Origin: Tricholomella constricta
Lineage: Eukaryota; Basidiomycota; Agaricomycetes; Agaricales; Lyophyllaceae
Direction of reading: 5' to 3'
Assembly (NCBI GenBank): GCA_013368375.1
Contig: JAACJP010000005.1
Span: 1,302,001 to 1,366,000 of the forward strand
Length of the DNA: 64,000 bases
Positions 1 through 12,766 of this stretch are shown here, one piece after another (the first letter of the stretch is position 1; every line of letters starts with the position of its first letter). Made by a program: the position numbers and the translations under genes. The notes beneath the pieces are model-generated. The model made no database searches. It was not told the DNA's origin and saw only the letters and a program-made list of their open reading frames with translations.

Positions 1-1218
1 GTGAGAATGGGGGGACGGCGGACATCATCGAGGCCTGCATCCCCGGCACAGAGTACTGTTGTTGGGTAAAAGGGTTGGTGGCTAGGTGTTGCTGCTGAAA
101 AGGATTGACACCAAAGCCCATGGAAGTCTGGTAGGAGCTCAAGCTCCCGGGGAAAGTGCTGCTTTGTTGCGCTGTCAGCGGTGCTTGGGAAGGCATTTGG
201 AACTGCAGAGGAAGTGAGGAGCTTGCTGATGGTGCCTGGAGAGAGACCAAGTCTTCCCAGACGCCGTTGGGATTGGGCGAACTGTTTGCGTGTGAAGACT
301 GCTGTTGCGGTGGTCGATGTGGCAAGGATGATAGGTTCGCCAATGGCTGTGATGCTGAACGACTGGACGTCATAGATGTAGCAACAGTGGAAGGGCGTTG
401 TGGTAGTGTCTGGCTCAAGGGTGTCGTAGTCGCAGGCTTGGCTGCGGACGTCTGGGCTGACGTGAGGGGTGTCGAGACAGATCTCGAACTTCCGCTGGAG
501 GTCACAGAGGATGCAGACCTGGACGGGCCAAGCTTGGAAGAGACCAGAGCGGATTTGTCCAAGAAACGCTTGAATTCGTACTTTGCTAATGGTAGGTTGA
601 ATTACGTGTCAGCGCGTGTCGGCATCAAGACTCACATCGAATGTACTGCTCAAGCTCGCTGTCCCTCTCTGCGTCCATCAAGTTAGGTGGTGGCGGATGC
701 CGTGTTTCGTTTGGGTTATATATAGCGTTAGATCTAGCATTTCCCATTGATTTCATGGTCTGCCATGTGCAAAGTGTTAGAAGCGCAAATCTTCATGGCC
801 AATCATGCTTGTACCTCAACCTGTTCCTTCGTCCATGTATCCATAGTAAGGCTCTTCCTGTGAGGATTTAAGTTCTCAATTTGCTGTAATAGAGTTTACC
901 ACGAAGGACGTACACTTTCGTGATATGAGTCCCAATCTTCCGGTGAATGCTGGCGCAATTGACACTAAATTCAATGATTTGATAAGCCACGTTTGAACAA
1001 TCGACAATGCCCTACGGTACCATAGGAATATCCCAAGGCTGTGAGAAGCCCATCGTGGATTTCGCGCTTTACAGTCCGCACATATATCTGAAGAGTTCAA
1101 GCTCTCAGGATGACGTCGATCATCATGCAGCAATTGGCTTACCATTGCCAGGCTTTGTGACCAGCTCCAGGATGATCTTTTGATTCCTTTCAATCGTAAT
1201 TTTATTCAACCCAGACAT
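1..1218 (-). CDS. ArfGAP protein, SMAP/Age2 type (3' end outside window)
   Basis: GTPase-activating protein for Arf GTPases in Golgi/endosome vesicle traffic. Six exons are readable: 1143-1218, 1021-1087, 914-964, 815-857, 636-759 and 1-585. Joined, they give an N-terminal ArfGAP domain with the zinc finger CADCKARNPRWASHSLGIFL then CVNC, the catalytic-arginine segment ASIHRKIGTHITKVKSL, and the block MKSMGNARSNAIYNPNE. An ELEQYIRSKYEFKRFLDK helix follows. This order matches SMAP1/Age2. The rest is Ser/Thr/Pro-rich, then Gln/Asn-Pro-Phe-rich (NPFQQQ, NPFTQQQ), typical of adaptor-binding tails. The second CxxC is only complete when the intron 965-1020 is removed, which supports the model. The start at 1218 gives MSGLNKITIERNQK. 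The C-terminus continues left of the window. Confidence 0.9.
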
Positions 1219-1851
1219 GAAAAAACGAGAAAGCGGAGAGGGGAAAGACGGGGAAGGTCAGTGACCAGTCGCAGTCTGAGCCGTTGCCAATGCCACTCGA
1301 ATCGGACGTCCAGTCACGTGGATGAGGGCAACCACGCGTTTTCCACGCAAGCAGCCTCAACGGCAGGTCGGCGAGCCAGCACATTCTGCGGCTCTGCTAC
1401 GTAGGCGCTGGGTTGATGGTCGTCCTCTGCGGGAAGATGAATATTCGCAAACCCGCCATACGTGCCGAGTTACAATTGGCTTCCCTCTGGTATCGCCTTC
1501 ATCCCTTCATCTCGCTTTCCGAGTTTTCGCAAATGAATTGTAGGCCCGCTTCCTCCGGTACCCGCGACTCCCGCTCCAGATTATGAGGATAGTTTTTTAT
1601 TGTGAAGTTCTCCGACATGGGCCTGATCCACTTCCTGCGACTGGCATCCAACTTTTCACCTTTGTCGTGATCTTCGCATGTTATTGATATTAGAAATGAC
1701 TACGTCAACGAGTTCCCTGACAAGACCGCCGCGGATTGATCCAGATCTTGCTTGCACGGACACTGTGCTTCCAATCTTCTACTACAACCAAGCTAATCGC
1801 TCTCATCATCGCTCACCTAACCAAATGTTTTCAGAACAGAAAGAAGCATGA

Positions 1852-4727
1852 GTCAAAGCAAGCGACTTACTACCATCTTCCCTCGCGCTTTCGTCGCCGC
1901 GGCCCTCGACGAGCGGCCAGCCGCTGGGGCGAAAGCCAATTGCGACTGCTTCGGTGCAGCCTTCTTCTTCGCGGGCGCCTTCTTCGTAGGTTGACTGCGC
2001 ATGCGACGATCAGTAGAGCTCTAGTGTTTATAAAGATATGGCCATCAGCGACGAACCTTAACACCGCAGCCCTATTCGTCCTCTTCACAGGCTTAGGTGC
2101 ATCCTCGTCCTCGTCGTCATCGTCATCGTCCAGCTCAATTATGTCATCCTCCTCGTCGTCGCTCTGTTCAGCTCTCGTCAGCACTTCAATCAAAACGCAG
2201 CGGAGGGCAAAGGCAAGAACTTACGACAATAGCAGCCTTCTTCCCCCTTCCCTTCGCAGGAGCCTTCTTCGCCGGTGCTTTCGCAGGCGCTTTCTTGGGC
2301 TTCGCAGCCGCAGTTTTCCTCTTGGGAGGCGGCACGTCCGACTCAGGTTCTTCAAAGTCGGAGCCGCCCACGCCTCCGGTATCGATGTCCATCATCATGG
2401 AGTCGTCCGATAATTCGCTGTCGGCCTTGCTTTTGCCCTTCTTCTGCTAGATGGATGGAGTCAGATCGCGTGCGTTGATAGGTAGAGTGAAAATAGTTAT
2501 CACCTTCGCGTTGGCTCTTCCTTTGGCCTTCTCAATGTCGACCTTCTCCTGCTGCTCCTTGGCTTTGACGAGCTGGGGTGGTAATAAGAAAACGATGGCC
2601 TTTTGTGCGGGATGCAAGACTCACCATATCCTCCACCTCCTCCTCGTCCACCTCCTCACTGCCCTGCACATTAGTCATCAAAACTTTCAACGACTTTACG
2701 ACATGTCTAAATGACCGACAATCCCTTAGCACTTCCCGCACACAGAAAGTAAACAAAGATCACCAACGTCTTGATCGCATGTATGTCATCTTTCTCCACA
2801 AACATCTGTATCGCATCCGACATGCCCGCCTCCCCAAGCAGCTGTAGCTCTTGCGCCGAGAGATACTCGTTTACCAGCGTCGCCACGCGCACCTTCGCGA
2901 GCTTCTCCGAGATGCTCAGGTTAGGGTCGTCGATGCTCAACTCGGGCTCGTCAATCGCGACCTTCGTGCTCCTGTTTGCCTGCCGCTTGGACCGGTGGAA
3001 CACCAACACGTCGCGCGGGTTCGCGATGCGCCCTTGGAACTCCTGTCCGAAGCGGATCGGGTTCGACATCTCGCTGACGCCAGTGGTGTCGACCTGAGAT
3101 CCGAGGAAGAGATATACATATGAGATTGAGGGTGCGGAGTGGGGCAGAGGCACAGACCTTGAGTCGGACAAGAGGGAGCATCCGAGGGTGCTCTTCCTCG
3201 CCTTCCTCTACTGCTCTTGCATTTCGTTCGTCCCATAATTGATTCGCTTGCTCGATCAAGGCGTTGACCTAGAATACTCACGTTCAACGCGCTGGATGGA
3301 GCGAGTAGCAGGCCGGGAAACCAACCTTCGATTTTAGGTATTTCGAAATCTCCATTTGGTCGGAGATGTCGAGGCCCTCCTTCTCCGCCACCTGGTTTAG
3401 CGCGACCTCTTCAATCACGAATGGCCGGACGGTCCGTAATGGCAGTGGCGTCATCTGAAATTCCTTTCCTTGTATCTGCAGAAGCGCGACGTGCCTACGA
3501 CGGGAAGTCAACTCAAATGGATGTTCAGTTATATGACGACAGACTTTTCGATGGCCTCCCCATCTGCAAGCGACGTCGCGACGGATGAGCCTGGCTGAGA
3601 AATATAGTAGTTCTTGCCGGCTACGGGTTCAGGGACAATTCGGCAATCGTGTTCGTGCCCCCAGATTACGAGATCTATGCTGTCGTCAAACATGCCTTCA
3701 GGGACCGACTCTTGTGGCCCATGCTTCACACTGGCACGTTCATATTTAGCCGGATTCAAGACCTCAAAATAGTCAAGAAGACTTGCCGATTCTGATGAAG
3801 AAGCAGAATGTTGAACCAATTGTCTTTGTCGCGCGGCATGAACATTCGGACACGATTACTCCGGAGCTCGAAGTGCATCCGTTGGTCCTTGACGTTTCCT
3901 ATACCATACAGGCCAAGGTATGTTGTGCCTTTGCGAAGGAGGACCGGTCGCACAGCAATCCCCGTGGTGGACGCGTCGGCATCTGACATTGGTAAATCGA
4001 TCTTTCCCATGTAGTTCACCAGGCCGGAGACAGAGAGCATATCAAGAGCACAAAGGGCCCCTTCCTAAATATGCAGTGAGGTGTTAAGAAAGGGATGTTC
4101 AGAGTGAAGAGTGCGTACGGAGCCTGCGCCCTGAGGGTCGTCGTGATTTCCATGGATCGAGAAGACGGGTATGCCGACATTATAATTGGGGTCTTCGTAG
4201 TTTATGGCAGGGAACCTGGGGGATGCGAGTCATTGAGTGAAGTGGTAAGAATGATAAAGGACATACGAAAAGCCATCGGCCTTTCCCTCTTCAGGATCAC
4301 TCAGAAGCTCCAACTGAATGGGTTTGTTTCCCATCGTGTATTCACGCAACAACGCCATGGTTCGATACAAACAGTCTCTTGAAGGCTTGTTCTCGTGGAA
4401 GAGGTCACCAGCAAGGAGAACGAAGTCAACCTAAACAGGTTTACAATGAGAAACGAACATGGATAGAAACGACCACGTACATCATGTTTCACGGCCAGCT
4501 GAAGGATTTCACGAAAGGTATTGATAGAGTCTTGACCTCGAATTGGATCTCTTTCATTGTAGCCTATATGGTTGTCTGTAGCGAGAAGTATCCGAATCGT
4601 GTCGTCGGCAGCTTGAGACCCACTTGTCAGTTGAAAAAGCGATCGTGTGTGCGATAGGTGAGAAGAACTAACAAGCATCCCGAATTACTGGAGGTGGCGC
4701 TGAACCTCTTTCTTCATAATCGGACAT
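1852..4727 (-). CDS. MRE11: MRE11 double-strand break repair nuclease
   Basis: Nuclease subunit of the MRE11-RAD50-NBS1 complex, acting in the nucleus on double-strand breaks, end resection and telomeres. All Mre11 phosphoesterase motifs are visible after splicing: [52 protein letters not shown] and [14 protein letters not shown]. The capping/DNA-binding region follows ([33 protein letters not shown]). The C-terminus is acidic and Lys/Ala-rich (an Asp/Glu run near 2090-2150, then [10 protein letters not shown] near 2290), as in other fungal MRE11 tails. About ten short introns interrupt it. The start at 4727 ([13 protein letters not shown]) is the first ATG in frame with the first motif after splicing. 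The last exon runs through [15 protein letters not shown] to a TGA at 1852; a further 3' intron is possible, so the extreme C-terminus is uncertain. Confidence 0.93.
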
Positions 4728-5747
4728 TTTTCGTATGGCGTTTTGACCAGTGAGATCAGTATTGAAGTCGATCGGTGACTGTCGGTCGGCTGCACCGCCG
4801 CTGAGGAAGATGGAAACACAACGCGTCGCGTGTCGGTAATCAAGACAGCTCAACAAACGCGGTGATTCATTCCGTGAGAGTTTTTTCCTGATTCGCCTTG
4901 CCCAAGTTCGTCCCACATTCCATACTGTTTCCTGACTGTTCCTCCTTTCCCAATCTTTTTCTGGCTATATCTTGTCGTAACGAGAGAATCCTCTCTGCCA
5001 GATGTCTTTCGTCTCATGTGATCTTTCAGGCTGGGAGATTCTTGTATTCTGGATCGTACCATCTTGCAAAAACCTTGTCCTGCCTTGAACGCGATGGGAA
5101 CAAAACATGGTTGTCATTGACTCGACCACGAACACACAGGTGCGGCGTGGCATTCGTATGTGCCAATCCTTGTAGGCAGGTACTTCGGCGAATACTATAA
5201 TTCAAAACCCCCGCCAGTCCCAGCATATCCCAGCAATCGTGTCCGCATGAGCTGGACAATATTAGGGATCACGAGAATGTTATGCATAGGTTTTGCATAC
5301 TATCTCCTGCGACTCAACCCCCTGCCGCATCCATAAATGACGACGCGCTATTCATCCCTCAAAAGTCTGGGAACAAGTGGCATTGATTGAGAGAAACTTC
5401 GAGATAGTCTGTATAAGCACTTCCCTGAAGGCGCTTGTTAGACCTCACCTAAGGGAAAAGTGTGGGAGTCAGTAGCGGACAGGTTACTTACTTCAAAGCA
5501 ACTTCAAAGTAACAAATGTATTCTGTCGATAATCGGCGTCGGCAATGCGGCCCTGAAAGCCGATTAATGGCAGTGTGATCGCTGTGATGTTGCTCGTGAC
5601 AACTACGGTCACTCTTTCCCGTGAATTTTGCCAACGGTCAGCTCATTCCCCACCATTTCTCGCAGCAAGAGCCCGCTTTCAAGGCATCGCCTGCCCACCT
5701 TTCGGTCGCCTGTGCTCCACAAACGCCCTTTGACCTCTTCCCCAAGC
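4728..5747. promoter_or_regulatory. Divergent promoter region, MRE11 / nucleotide-sugar transporter
   Basis: About 1 kb between two divergently transcribed genes. Short open frames occur on both strands, but none shows a recognisable domain or a convincing splice pattern. I see no RNA gene or repeat here and treat it as intergenic regulatory and 5' UTR sequence. Confidence 0.5.
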
Positions 5748-7122
5748 ATGGCACCTCAAAATGCAACAAAACCTGCTTCGCGAGGGCTCGTGGTGCGTGA
5801 ATATCATTACGCTAGGTATATGGAGATCGCCAACAGCTTTGCAGACAGGAGTGGTCGTCTTTTATCTCGTTGCTGCACTTTCGGTGAGTTTTGGTCTCAG
5901 TATAATCTTCACCAAGTTCGCTCAAGTTTCTGCGTTTTCTACACCAGATGGTCATGGCGTATGTCCAATCGCCTTATCCTTTTCGATGCCCTGACACACT
6001 CCTGCAGCAACAAGTGGGTGCTCAACACGACTGAAGCACCGTTGTTCTTCCTCTGGACACAATTGATGATTGCAGTCATGCTATTTGGCACCTCCGACGC
6101 GATGCGGTTGCTACCCGATAGATTGACCTTTAATCCTCAGATTTGCAAGGGCCTCATTCCTATGGTTGGTTTGAACGTCGTGGGCCTCAGGTATTTCAAC
6201 TATTCATGTCGATCATACCAACCAACACACTGACACCATGTTGCTCACTCCAGCTTTAGTAACTATACCCTAAAATACGTCGATGCGTCATTTTACCAAG
6301 TTGCTCGCGGCCTTGTGCTCCCCTTCACCGTCGTCACCTCATTCGTCGTCCTTCACTCGCGTCCCTCTCTCCGCATCTTCGTCGCCTGCGCCATTGTCAC
6401 ACTCGGCTTCTTCGTCGGTGTTTTCCTGGATGGCACGCCCGTTTCTTTGATTGGCATTAGCTTCGGAGTTGCGAGCTCTGCCATCACAGCTATGCATTCC
6501 GTGGTGATTAAGCAAAGTCTCAATGTGGTTGATGGAAGCGCGCTTCTTCTCTCTTGGTATACCAATCTTCTGAGCGCTATTGTCCTCCTGCCCATCTGTT
6601 TCCTCGCTGGTGAAGGCTCTGGCATTTTCGGACTACTGTTAGGTGGTGTCGAGGCTGCGGATGGTGGAATGAGCCCTTTGACGACGTTCTTCTGGGGATC
6701 TTTGATTACCGTAAGTACCATCGACTCATTGTTGAGTCCCTGCGTTGAACTTGCTTCCTGCAGGGTGCCCTTGGTTTCCTCATGAGCATTGCCAGTCTGC
6801 TCTCCATCAAAGTCACCTCGCCCATCACGCACATGGTTTCCTCCGCTGTTCGCGGTGTCGCTGCATCCGTCCTTGGAATGTGGCTCTTCGCGGATATTAT
6901 CACAACGTACGTTCGACCCTCCTTGTCGCCTTTCTTCATTTGGTTCTTACGGCGTTTGAAAATAGCGGTCGCGCTTCCTCCATCGCCACCATCCTCTTGG
7001 GTTCCTTTTACTACACCTGGGTAAAACACCAAGAGACGCAAAAGCCCGCCTCGTCATCTGGCGCGTACGAGCGCGTGAAAATGGAAGACGTTGAATCCGG
7101 CAAGGAGTACAAGCCCAAATAA
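5748..7122 (+). CDS. Nucleotide-sugar transporter, SLC35C1 (GDP-fucose) type
   Basis: Multi-spanning Golgi antiporter of the drug/metabolite (TPT) superfamily; the best resemblance I recognise is to GDP-L-fucose transporters. Exons include 5748-5792, 5845-5883, an 11-nt microexon 5948-5958, and from 6008 onward. Joined, the first membrane helix reads TGVVVFYLVAALSMVMANKW. Later blocks parallel SLC35C1: LIPMVGLNVVGLSFSNYTLK, VDASFYQVARGL, KVTSPITHMVSSAVRG and the C-terminal YYTWVKHQET. About ten hydrophobic segments are present. The MAPQNATK start is chosen because a 52-nt intron (5793-5844) then joins in phase. It lies on the same side of the window as GDP-fucose synthase and GDP-mannose dehydratase, which supports GDP-fucose as cargo. 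A GDP-mannose or other nucleotide-sugar substrate is possible. Confidence 0.85.
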
Positions 7123-7429
7123 TAGTGGAAATTTACAATTTACAGCTAATATTATACCCCGCGCCTCAGCGTCCCCCCGTATATCCCATGCCTGCTAGTA
7201 GACGTGCTTGAGCTACTTTCATGGAGCAAATTAGATGTCGTGTAGAACTCGCATACATAGAGGCACCCGTAATGCATGTTTGGGCATGGACTGAGGCAAT
7301 CGAAGGATGAGGACACTCAGCGAGCCCTTTATTTTCCACTCAAATGCCTGCCTGACAATACATTGATATTGGACAAGGCAGCAAGATACGATCGACTTGT
7401 GACGTCCTGCTTGGTTGACGGCCACTTAC

Positions 7430-8694
7430 GTCAAAGCCAGCTGGTCTATGGTGAATCTCTCGTCGATCAGGCAGTTAGCGCAGAGATCGCATCCGTGACA
7501 GTTGGAATGATGGACGCTGGGGTTCGTCGCGATAGACTGGGAACAAGAACCGCAGAGGAGGTTCTGGAGTGCAACATGTGCCATGGCCGCCCAAGTAGTA
7601 GAGATATCCTGAGGAGAAACAACCATTATACCACATAGCCCGCTACAAATGAGGGATATCATGGGGCAATGCGGAGACCTAACCAAGAGCATTGTAGACA
7701 TTCGCCGCACATCCATGGTTTTGCAGAGAGCAGCCTTCCGTGAAAGTTCTGAAAGACCACGGTGAGAGATCAAATCAAAATTTCGGGGTCCAGAAAACAA
7801 CATATGCAAGGGAACGAGACGATGACGCGGAGGAACATGCTGCCGGTACCCTCGTAATTGAGGCCCTTGAGAGGTGCGATGGCGAGGGGGAGGGCCGAGG
7901 AGAAGGGCGCGGTGAATTCGGTGGCTCGCCCCTGAAGGAAGGGATCCAGCGACGGCAACAAAGGGCCGACCCGCCTAGCGAAGCTTGTCGTCCATTCCCA
8001 AATGGCCACCTCCACCCCGAGGAAGCCACGCTCGGCCAAGATAGTAGCCTTGACAGCGTCAGCGGCGGCCTTGGCATCGACAAAAGCAACAGAGGTGGGC
8101 TTGACACCAATGGTCATAACGAGAGGGCAGAAGGGCACTTTCTCATCTTGCCCCAGGCGAAGCCACCAATGGCGGTGAAGTCGATCCCGCGGGTGCCGAG
8201 GTATGACTCCACGCTGCGGAGGATGCTGATCCAGCCGTTGGTGATGGGATGGTCGTTGACCGGGCAGAGCTTGCGATGAAACTATTGTCCGTCCGGACCC
8301 TTACGCTGGGGCCAGGAATCACCCGTCTTGTAGATGAAAGGGGACCCGTTGACGGTCCCATAAGTGTCGGAGTAAGCGTCGGGATAGTTGAAAAGTATTT
8401 GCGACCGTCGGTCCGTGTCGAAGCTGTCCTTCTTAATCCCGGACGCGGAGGGCGAGACAAGCGTTGGGTGAGGCAAGCGACGGGGTGGGCGAGACAAGTG
8501 TCGGGGTGGGGGAGGATGTCGGATCGGACTGCATCAACTTCCCAATGGGAGTGAGGGCCACACATTGCTTCAGAAACAGAGGATCGATGTCATAAAATTT
8601 AGGTACAGTCAGTATCGAGGACAGGAATCGTGCAGACCGAAGGGCTTACTTGTGGGTTGTTGTAGTGGTTTTTGTAAGGATCCAGAGTCAGACA
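7430..8694 (-). pseudogene. Broken basidiomycete trypsin-like-fold/unknown-family gene
   Basis: The strand reads pieces of a family common in Agaricomycetes and usually annotated as hypothetical, sometimes with a serine-protease-like fold. Pieces in order are MSDSGSLQKPLQQ (8694), FYDIDPLFLKQCVALTPIGK, SFDTDRRSQILFNYPDAYSD, SPFIYKTGDSWPQRKGPDGQ, KLCPVNDHPITNGWISIL, TIGVKPTSVAFVDAKAAADA, LPSLDPFLQGRATEFTAPF and LKGLNYEGTGSMFLR. They lie in different frames without splice sites between them. There is a frameshift in the Pro/Ser-rich stretch near 8465, an in-frame TAG near 8282, and a frameshift near 8140 (FAWGK to FCPLVMTIG). After FLR the family's usual continuation is not found. A TATA-like TATAAAAA lies about 85 bp upstream of the ATG. 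I infer a decayed copy. The distal part (7430-7700) is Cys-rich and unassigned. Confidence 0.7.
7686..7812. repeat. Diverged direct repeat, copy 1
   Basis: This stretch resembles 8940-9075 in the same orientation. The core, about 25 bp ending in ATTCGCCGCACAT, is identical. Beyond it the two copies share gapped blocks such as the CCACG(G/A)TG(A/G)GAGA and ATCA(A/G)AAT stretches. The first copy overlaps the distal end of the broken protease-like gene. Confidence 0.6.
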
Positions 8695-8939
8695 TTTTGG
8701 ACGCGAGTTCAAGTCAAATGTGATTTTGTGCACTGAGTTGACAACACAAGTTTTTTTTCAGTAGAAATGAGAGGGTTTTTATAGGTCATGTAAAAGGGGT
8801 TCAGTAAAAGAGAATGATAATTGAACGGGAGAAATATGAGACTGTTAGAGTCCGTGAAATTTAAAGGAGGCGTAAGTCATAAGGTTCACCATTTGAAGCC
8901 CCTTGCATTTCATGGCGCAAGGCCGAGACCCGGCCTGTC

Positions 8940-9075
8940 AATGAAGCATTGTAGACATTCGCCGCACATACATATGGTTGTCTTCTACGACAGTTTCGAG
9001 AGGCCACGATGGGAGACAAAATCAGAATCCCTGGCAGGTTCGTTCCGAGGCAAAAATAAAACATGTCCAAATAAC
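8940..9075. repeat. Diverged direct repeat, copy 2
   Basis: Partner of the 7686-7812 repeat, lying beyond the 5' end of the broken gene. No complete gene is seen between 8700 and 9281. This piece may be a leftover of a second copy of the same gene family. Confidence 0.55.
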
Positions 9076-9281
9076 GCCTCGTCCCTTTACGGAGTTTCGC
9101 GACGCTTTCGCGTGGCTCAAGGATGCATGTGGCAAGTCGATACCAATGCCCGGCCGGGGAGATCGGTATTCCAACGAACTATTGCAAGAACAACAACATT
9201 ACAATCTAACCTCAACTCTACGTAGATAATAGCAGATAAAAAAACACAAGCCATAGTTTACACTTGAATAGACTTCAGTAT

Positions 9282-10560
9282 TTACGCGTTCGTCCGCAGG
9301 CCAGACGTCAATCCGCGCCCTGAGCGCTCCAAGTTCCCGTCGAGCAGCTCATATGCGGGCCGATATCGCGGTTCTGGCACGCCCGACATTCGCCACACAT
9401 TAGGCGACGATGGCTCAGGCTGGGAAGCGTAGTAACCGTTGGTGGTTGGTAAGGTGTGTGCGGAGGAGATGTAGCCTGACAGGACGCCAGTGGGTGAGAG
9501 CATTTCCTTCTCCGGCAGTTGTGGAAGGTTGTGGGTAGTCGACATCACCGAGGTGAGTGCAGTAGCGGGACTGATTACAGAGGACGCGGAGGGCTGGGAT
9601 TCTAAGTGTGGGGTGGAGGGGGATTCTATGAGAAGTGCAGGGTTCGGAAAAGTGTTGAATGTTGATCCAAGTGAGGTGTAGCTACAGAATGAGTTAGTAC
9701 TGGGGTCTTTGGCACGTCGAGTGCGCACTGAAGCGTACCCCTGGTCGTATAGAGAGCAGTATGGCACTTTGAGTTGCCGTAAGAAGGTCCATACGTCACC
9801 GTAAGACCAGTTTATTATCGGGTTGATACGCTCAAACCGCGGCCAGCCGTTGTCGGTCATGTTCCGATGAGAAAGTGTTGCTGTCCACGAAGTCAGTGTC
9901 CCGCTGGAAGGTGTCTTTGGAAATGCATACCTCCGTGTGGGTCTGACCGGCGGGTCCCAAGCAGCACAGCACTTATGTGTGGAAACTTCCTTTTATACGC
10001 CTCCAGAGCCTGCCGCATACCCTCAGCGCCCTTAGCTTTCCCGACTGCACGAGGTCTTTCTAAATAATCTTTTGCCGGAAGATTTGGCGGCGTGACGACA
10101 CTCTCTACCTGTTCCGATGGGGAGAAACACCGAAATAGATCAAGATTGTATGTCGTGGCCATATCCTCTATGAAAGTTTCAAGCACGGGGAAGGGTGATG
10201 GGACGGGAATGTAGATCGCCGGGATAGGCTTCATGGGTTGACCCGGTGTTAATCGATTTGCAAGGGCGCCTGCATATAGATGCAAAAGCACCGTGCCTAA
10301 AAGAACGTCGGTTAGATAGTGGCTATAGAGATTTGCGGTGGTGAACGCACAGTCCTTCCCACCATTGAAGCTGATGGACACAGCGTCCTGCCTAAATCAT
10401 CATGTTATTCGACACGAAAAGGACACGTAGGACCTCTAACCTACCCATGCGTGTCGAGCCCTTGGTCGATCACTTGCAATGCTTCCTTGATCATTGGGGC
10501 GAGGGGATCGTTTGAACTGGCGAGATCATAGACCTCCTGTGCGATCTTTTTGCAATTCAT
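9282..10560 (-). CDS. FAD1: FAD synthase (FMN adenylyltransferase)
   Basis: Transfers AMP from ATP to FMN to make FAD in the cytosol. The protein is the PAPS-reductase-like (adenine nucleotide alpha-hydrolase) domain of yeast Fad1. The P-loop-like [20 protein letters not shown] is complete after removing an intron that splits the Cys codon. It is followed by [20 protein letters not shown] and [19 protein letters not shown], then [19 protein letters not shown], the usual Fad1 signature order. The start at 10560 gives [20 protein letters not shown], matching the family N-terminus. The C-terminal 100 residues are a poorly conserved Ser/Pro-rich tail ending in [16 protein letters not shown]. It is divergent to GDP-fucose synthase, with about 300 bp between start codons. 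Confidence 0.92.
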
Positions 10561-12349
<1,789 letters not shown>

Positions 12350-12766
12350 ACATTGTTCGATCGCACATTCCTAGCCAACCGCCAAATTGTATAACATCAT
12401 CACGTACCGATCATCAATTCCATGGATGCTTGCTGCAAAGGACATTTAGTTCTATGAAGAAATGGACTTCGCCCCATCGATAGCCATTTCATCGATACAC
12501 GTGTTATCCGCGAGGCTGCTGGTACGCAGCTTTTTCCTTGTAATGTATAGATGGATCGATCGATGAAGAACCTATTAATTTGAATGTGTGGATGTAAGGA
12601 TGAAATGAGTCCGTAAGCAGAAATCCGTGATTTTTGACGAGTCAGAAAGAAAAATGGAGCAGGCTAAGGCGTATGGACTATGCATAGCGAATTGGACAGG
12701 AAGCCCAGTGATATGCAGGGGTCGTTGAGATCGTGATCGGGTATACAGAATTCATCAGAGGGAGTA
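12350..12766. other. Convergent 3' region between GER1 and GMD
   Basis: About 400 bp between two stop codons facing each other. No coding signal is seen, only AT-richer sequence expected of 3' UTRs. Confidence 0.6.

Noticed and set aside
156..686. Plus-strand frame of 176 codons
   Set aside because: Antisense to the ArfGAP exons, which carry recognisable domain motifs and splice sites.
5793..5815. A 23-nt intron (GTGCGT to CTAG) in the transporter
   Set aside because: Too short and out of frame. The 52-nt intron 5793-5844 joins in phase to the first membrane helix.
7686..9075. CRISPR-like or regulatory repeat array
   Set aside because: Only two diverged copies 1.25 kb apart in a eukaryotic context; this is a simple duplication remnant.
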